Below are positions 61,350 to 64,000 of a DNA stretch of 64,000 nt, in pieces. Position 1 is the stretch's first letter; each line of letters starts with the position of its first letter. The notes beneath the pieces were generated by a model. The model saw only the letters and a program-made list of their open reading frames with translations. It had not been told where the DNA came from and searched no databases. Made by a program: the position numbers and the translations under genes. Source of the stretch: Chromobacterium rhizoryzae (lineage in GTDB: Bacteria; Pseudomonadota; Gammaproteobacteria; Burkholderiales; Chromobacteriaceae); the NCBI RefSeq assembly GCF_020544465.1, contig NZ_CP066126.1, forward strand, positions 2,604,001 to 2,668,000, given 5' to 3'.

Positions 61350-62498
61350 TCAGCCCGCCGGCTGACGCGCGCCGCGCGTCGAGGTGCGGCCCGAGTTCAG
61401 ATAGCCGGCGATGTAGTCTTGCGACACTTCGCCGTTGTAGCGGCCGTCGTCGTCCAGCACCGGCATCCAGGTCAGATTGTGCTCGTACAGGCGGGACAGC
61501 ACCACGCGCAGGTTTTCGCCCGCCGCCGCGGTCACGCTCACCGGCTTGATCTTGTCCGCGCACACGCCGTCCGCGCCGCGCGCGTCGCGGCGCCGGACAA
61601 AGCCCAAGGGCTGTCCGTCCGCGTCCACCACGGTCAGGTGCATCAGGTCGTTGTCGTCCATCAGGCCGTAAGCGGCCGCCAGCGGCGTGTCCAGCCGCGC
61701 GGTCAGCGTTTCCTGCTGATCCGCCACCTCGCCGGCCTGCACCAGCAGCAGACGCTTGAGCGTGCGGTCCTGGCCGACGAAGCTGGCGACGAAATCGTCC
61801 GCCGGCCGCGCCAGGATCTCGTCGGAGCCGGCGCACTGCACCATGCGGCCCTGACGGAACACGGCGATGCGGTCGCCCAGCTTGATCGCTTCGTCGATAT
61901 CGTGGCTGACCAGCATCACGGTCTTGCCCAGTTGGCGTTGCATTTGCAGGAACTCGTTCTGGATCTGTTCGCGGTTGATCGGGTCCACCGCGCCGAAGGG
62001 CTCATCCATCAGCAAGACCGGCGCGTCGGCCGCCAGCGCGCGGATTACGCCGATGCGCTGCTGCTGGCCGCCGGACATCTCGCGCGGATAACGTTGCAAG
62101 AAGCGGTTGGGGTCCAGAGCCACCATGCTCATCAGTTCGTGCGCCCGCTCGCGGCAGCGCTTCTTGTCCCAGCCCAGCATCCGAGGCACCACGGTGATGT
62201 TGTCCTCGATGGTCATATTGGGGAACAGGCCGATCTGCTGGATCACGTAGCCGATCTGGCGGCGCAGCGTCACGCTGTCTATGCCGGCGGTGTCCTCGCC
62301 GTTGATCAGCACCTTGCCCGAGGTGGGCTCGATCAGGCGGTTGATCATTTTCATGGTGGTGGTCTTGCCGCAGCCGGACGGGCCCAGCAGCACGCAGATT
62401 TCGCCTTCCGGCACGTGCAGATTGACCTTGTCCACCGCCTGGAAGACCTGGCCGTTTTTCTGGGTAAATTGCTTGCAGAGATTTTGCAGTTCAATCAT
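61350..62498 (-). CDS. Osmoprotectant-type ABC transporter ATPase with CBS domains
   Basis: 382 residues. Walker A LLGPSGCGKTTTMKMINRLI, signature MSGGQQQRIGVIRALA and Walker B VLLMDEPFGAVDP form the ATPase (about 1-240). The C-terminal part (about 260-370) has two CBS-like repeats (LMHLTVVDADGQPLGFV; NLTWMPVLDDDGRYNGEV). This arrangement is that of OpuA/OpuC/ProV-type quaternary amine importers, where CBS domains sense ionic strength. Overlaps the permease stop as TGATG. It is the last gene of the operon. Confidence 0.9.
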   Translation of the reverse strand: MIELQNLCKQFTQKNGQVFQAVDKVNLHVPEGEICVLLGPSGCGKTTTMKMINRLIEPTSGKVLINGEDTAGIDSVTLRRQIGYVIQQIGLFPNMTIEDNITVVPRMLGWDKKRCRERAHELMSMVALDPNRFLQRYPREMSGGQQQRIGVIRALAADAPVLLMDEPFGAVDPINREQIQNEFLQMQRQLGKTVMLVSHDIDEAIKLGDRIAVFRQGRMVQCAGSDEILARPADDFVASFVGQDRTLKRLLLVQAGEVADQQETLTARLDTPLAAAYGLMDDNDLMHLTVVDADGQPLGFVRRRDARGADGVCADKIKPVSVTAAAGENLRVVLSRLYEHNLTWMPVLDDDGRYNGEVSQDYIAGYLNSGRTSTRGARQPAG

Positions 62499-63157
62499 CA
62501 ACGAATTCCTTTCGGGGTCAGCGCGCGCTGAGCGCGCAGCAACAACCAATCCATCGCGACGGCGAGCACGCTCACCGCCACCGCGCCGGCAATCAGCTTG
62601 CGAATGTCGCTCTGACTGATGCCGTGCAATATCAAAGTGCCCAGGCCGCCGGCGCCGACGATGGCGGCAATCGCCATCACGCCGATGTTCAGCACCACCG
62701 CGGTGCGGATGCCGCCGAAGATCAGCGGCGTGGCCAGCGGCAGTTCCACCCAGCGCAGGCGCTGCCAGAAGGTCAGGCCCAGGCCGCGGCCGGCTTCTCT
62801 CACGCCGGGCTCCAGATGGGTCAGCGCGGTGTGGGTGTTGCGCACGATGGGCAGCAGGGAGTACAGGAAGGCGGCGGTAATGGCCGGCACCGCGCCGATG
62901 CCCTGCCCGATCATGGAAAACAGCGGCACCATCAGGCCGAACAAGGCGATGGCCGGAATGGTCAGCACCACGGTGGCCAGGCCCAGCACCAGGCCGGCCA
63001 GCGCCTGAAAGCGGACGATCAGCACGCCCAGGGGCACGCCCAGCACCACCGCCAAACCGACGGCGATGCCCACCAGCCTCAGATGTTGTTCCGCCAAGGC
63101 GGCGATTTGCGGCAGGTCTTGCCAGATGAACTGGCAGGTTTGCAATAGGGTTTCCAT
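62498..63157 (-). CDS. Osmoprotectant-type ABC transporter permease
   Basis: 219 residues with about five to six membrane segments. The binding-protein-dependent transport motif is REAGRGLGLTFWQRLRWVEL (EAA-like loop) with PLIFGGIRTAVVLNIGVMAI. It resembles OpuCB/YehW permeases for glycine betaine, choline or related compounds. It is encoded between the binding protein and the ATPase and overlaps the ATPase start. Many such systems have two permease genes, and only one is visible here. The second could lie upstream of the window edge or be absent. Confidence 0.9.
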   Translation of the reverse strand: METLLQTCQFIWQDLPQIAALAEQHLRLVGIAVGLAVVLGVPLGVLIVRFQALAGLVLGLATVVLTIPAIALFGLMVPLFSMIGQGIGAVPAITAAFLYSLLPIVRNTHTALTHLEPGVREAGRGLGLTFWQRLRWVELPLATPLIFGGIRTAVVLNIGVMAIAAIVGAGGLGTLILHGISQSDIRKLIAGAVAVSVLAVAMDWLLLRAQRALTPKGIR

Positions 63158-63167
63158 GCGGCCTCCT

Positions 63168-64000
63168 TTAGATCAGGCCGCGCTGGCGCAGGAATTCGCT
63201 GGCGACTTCCTTCACCGGACGGTGTTCGATGTCCACTTTGGCGTTGAGCTCGGACATGGTGTCGTTGTCCAGCAGCGCGGCCAGCTTGTTCAGTTCCTCG
63301 GCCAGGCCGGGGTTGCGTTCCAGCGTGTCCCGGCGCACCACCGGCGTGGCGGCGTAAGCCGGGAAATAGCCCATATCGTCCTGCAGCACCACCAGGTCGA
63401 AGCCTTTGACGCGGCCGTCGGTGGTGTAGACCAGGCCGGCGTCGACGAAGCCGTCGCGGATGGCGTTGTAAACCAGGCCCGGGTCCATCTGGCGGATCTG
63501 CGGCCGGCTCAATTCCATGCCGTACAGCTGCTGCATCGGCTTGAGGCCGTCCGGCCGCCCGGCGAACTCCATGTCGAAGCCCAGCTGCCAGCGTTTGGAC
63601 GAACCGTTGTTTTCATTGACCCGCCGCGCCAGGTCGGACAGCGTGCGCACGCCCTCGGCTTCGGCGCGCACGCGCTTCATCGCCAGCGCATACGTGTTGT
63701 TGAGCGGAGCCGGGTTCAGCCAGATCAGCCCCAGGGGCTCGTCCAGCTTCTTGACCGTGGCGTAAGCCTCCTCGTTGCTCATTTTTTTCTGGATGCCGTG
63801 ATGGATGATCAGGCCGGTGCCGGTGTAATCCCACACCAGATCCAGTTGGCGGTTTTCCAGCGCGTTGCGCAGGATCACCGTCGCCAGGTCCGGCTTTTGC
63901 GTGACCTGGTAGCCCTTGCTGCCCAGGTACTGCGTGGTGATGTCGGACAGCAGATGCTGTTCGGTGAAGTTCTTGCTGCCCAGCACCAGGCCGGCGGCGA
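63168..64000 (-). CDS. Osmoprotectant-type ABC transporter substrate-binding protein (5' end outside window)
   Basis: The frame is open to the right edge with 277 residues visible, beginning AAGLVLGSKNFTEQHLLSDI. GSKNFTEQ is the usual start of mature OpuAC/OsmX/YehZ-type proteins, so a signal peptide and start codon lie beyond 64000. LDLVWDYTGTGLIIHHGI (aromatic-rich ligand site) and DAGLVYTTDGRVKGFDLVVL are other family blocks. The GTG at 63986 lies inside the mature domain and is not the start. It is 10 bp upstream of the permease gene, so this is the first visible gene of the operon. Confidence 0.9.
   Translation of the reverse strand, partial: AAGLVLGSKNFTEQHLLSDITTQYLGSKGYQVTQKPDLATVILRNALENRQLDLVWDYTGTGLIIHHGIQKKMSNEEAYATVKKLDEPLGLIWLNPAPLNNTYALAMKRVRAEAEGVRTLSDLARRVNENNGSSKRWQLGFDMEFAGRPDGLKPMQQLYGMELSRPQIRQMDPGLVYNAIRDGFVDAGLVYTTDGRVKGFDLVVLQDDMGYFPAYAATPVVRRDTLERNPGLAEELNKLAALLDNDTMSELNAKVDIEHRPVKEVASEFLRQRGLI

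Overview
The window is GC-rich, densely coded DNA that looks like a chromosomal segment of a motile betaproteobacterium. The gene set (type VI secretion, very many chemoreceptors, class I FBPase next to acnB, purF-cvpA-dedD-folC order) fits Chromobacterium or a close relative in the Neisseriales. That placement is inference from gene content, not from a marker gene. No rRNA, tRNA or CRISPR array was seen.

Layout. 1-7036: minus-strand type VI secretion operon tssA-tssB-tssC-hcp-tssE-tssF-tssG, with tssG running off the left edge. 7037-9736: an AT-rich gap of about 1 kb, then a Tn3-type transposase N-terminal domain standing alone as a gene with its own RBS and terminator. 9737-10630: two orphan small proteins. 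10846-15926: housekeeping operon (small acidic protein, YgfX-like, folC, SPOR protein, cvpA, attenuator-like hairpin, purF). 16050-20190: uup, an NlpC/P60 lipoprotein, two tandem copies of a 145-bp repeat, a glycosyltransferase. 20452-40478: a chemotaxis island with a STAS-cheA-MCP-cheW-cheR-cheB operon and six further chemoreceptor genes, so seven MCPs in about 20 kb. A YbhP-like nuclease, a structured RNA candidate with a short coupled ORF, and a tiny Lys/Ala-rich protein lie among them. 40650-45146: ggt, a periplasmic binding protein, the mdtJ-mdtI polyamine exporter pair with a hairpin-rich leader, a 52-residue double-CxxC protein and an AAC(6')-type acetyltransferase.

45460-51882: a compact set of genes with visibly lower GC than its surroundings. 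It encodes an ATP-grasp ligase, a dihydroorotate/dihydropyrimidine dehydrogenase-like flavoprotein, a creatininase-family hydrolase, a nucleoside 2-deoxyribosyltransferase-like protein and a lysine-2,3-aminomutase-type radical SAM enzyme, followed by a MATE exporter. I do not recognise this combination. It is the best candidate for an undescribed pathway, possibly a nucleobase- or beta-amino-acid-derived small molecule. 51906-54099: two tiny paralogous membrane proteins, an alpha/beta hydrolase whose catalytic-His region appears deleted, and an AraC regulator. 54370-64000: acnB, a GcvA-like LysR regulator, a second binding protein, fbp, a NADAR (YbiA-like) protein, an XRE regulator and an osmoprotectant-type ABC transporter cut by the right edge.

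A second theme is a family of 140-145 bp inverted-repeat elements flanked by TNA duplications inside CTNAG. Three insertion sites use the stop codon of the upstream gene as the duplicated target. Two subfamilies share a core but carry different, internally matched terminal arms.
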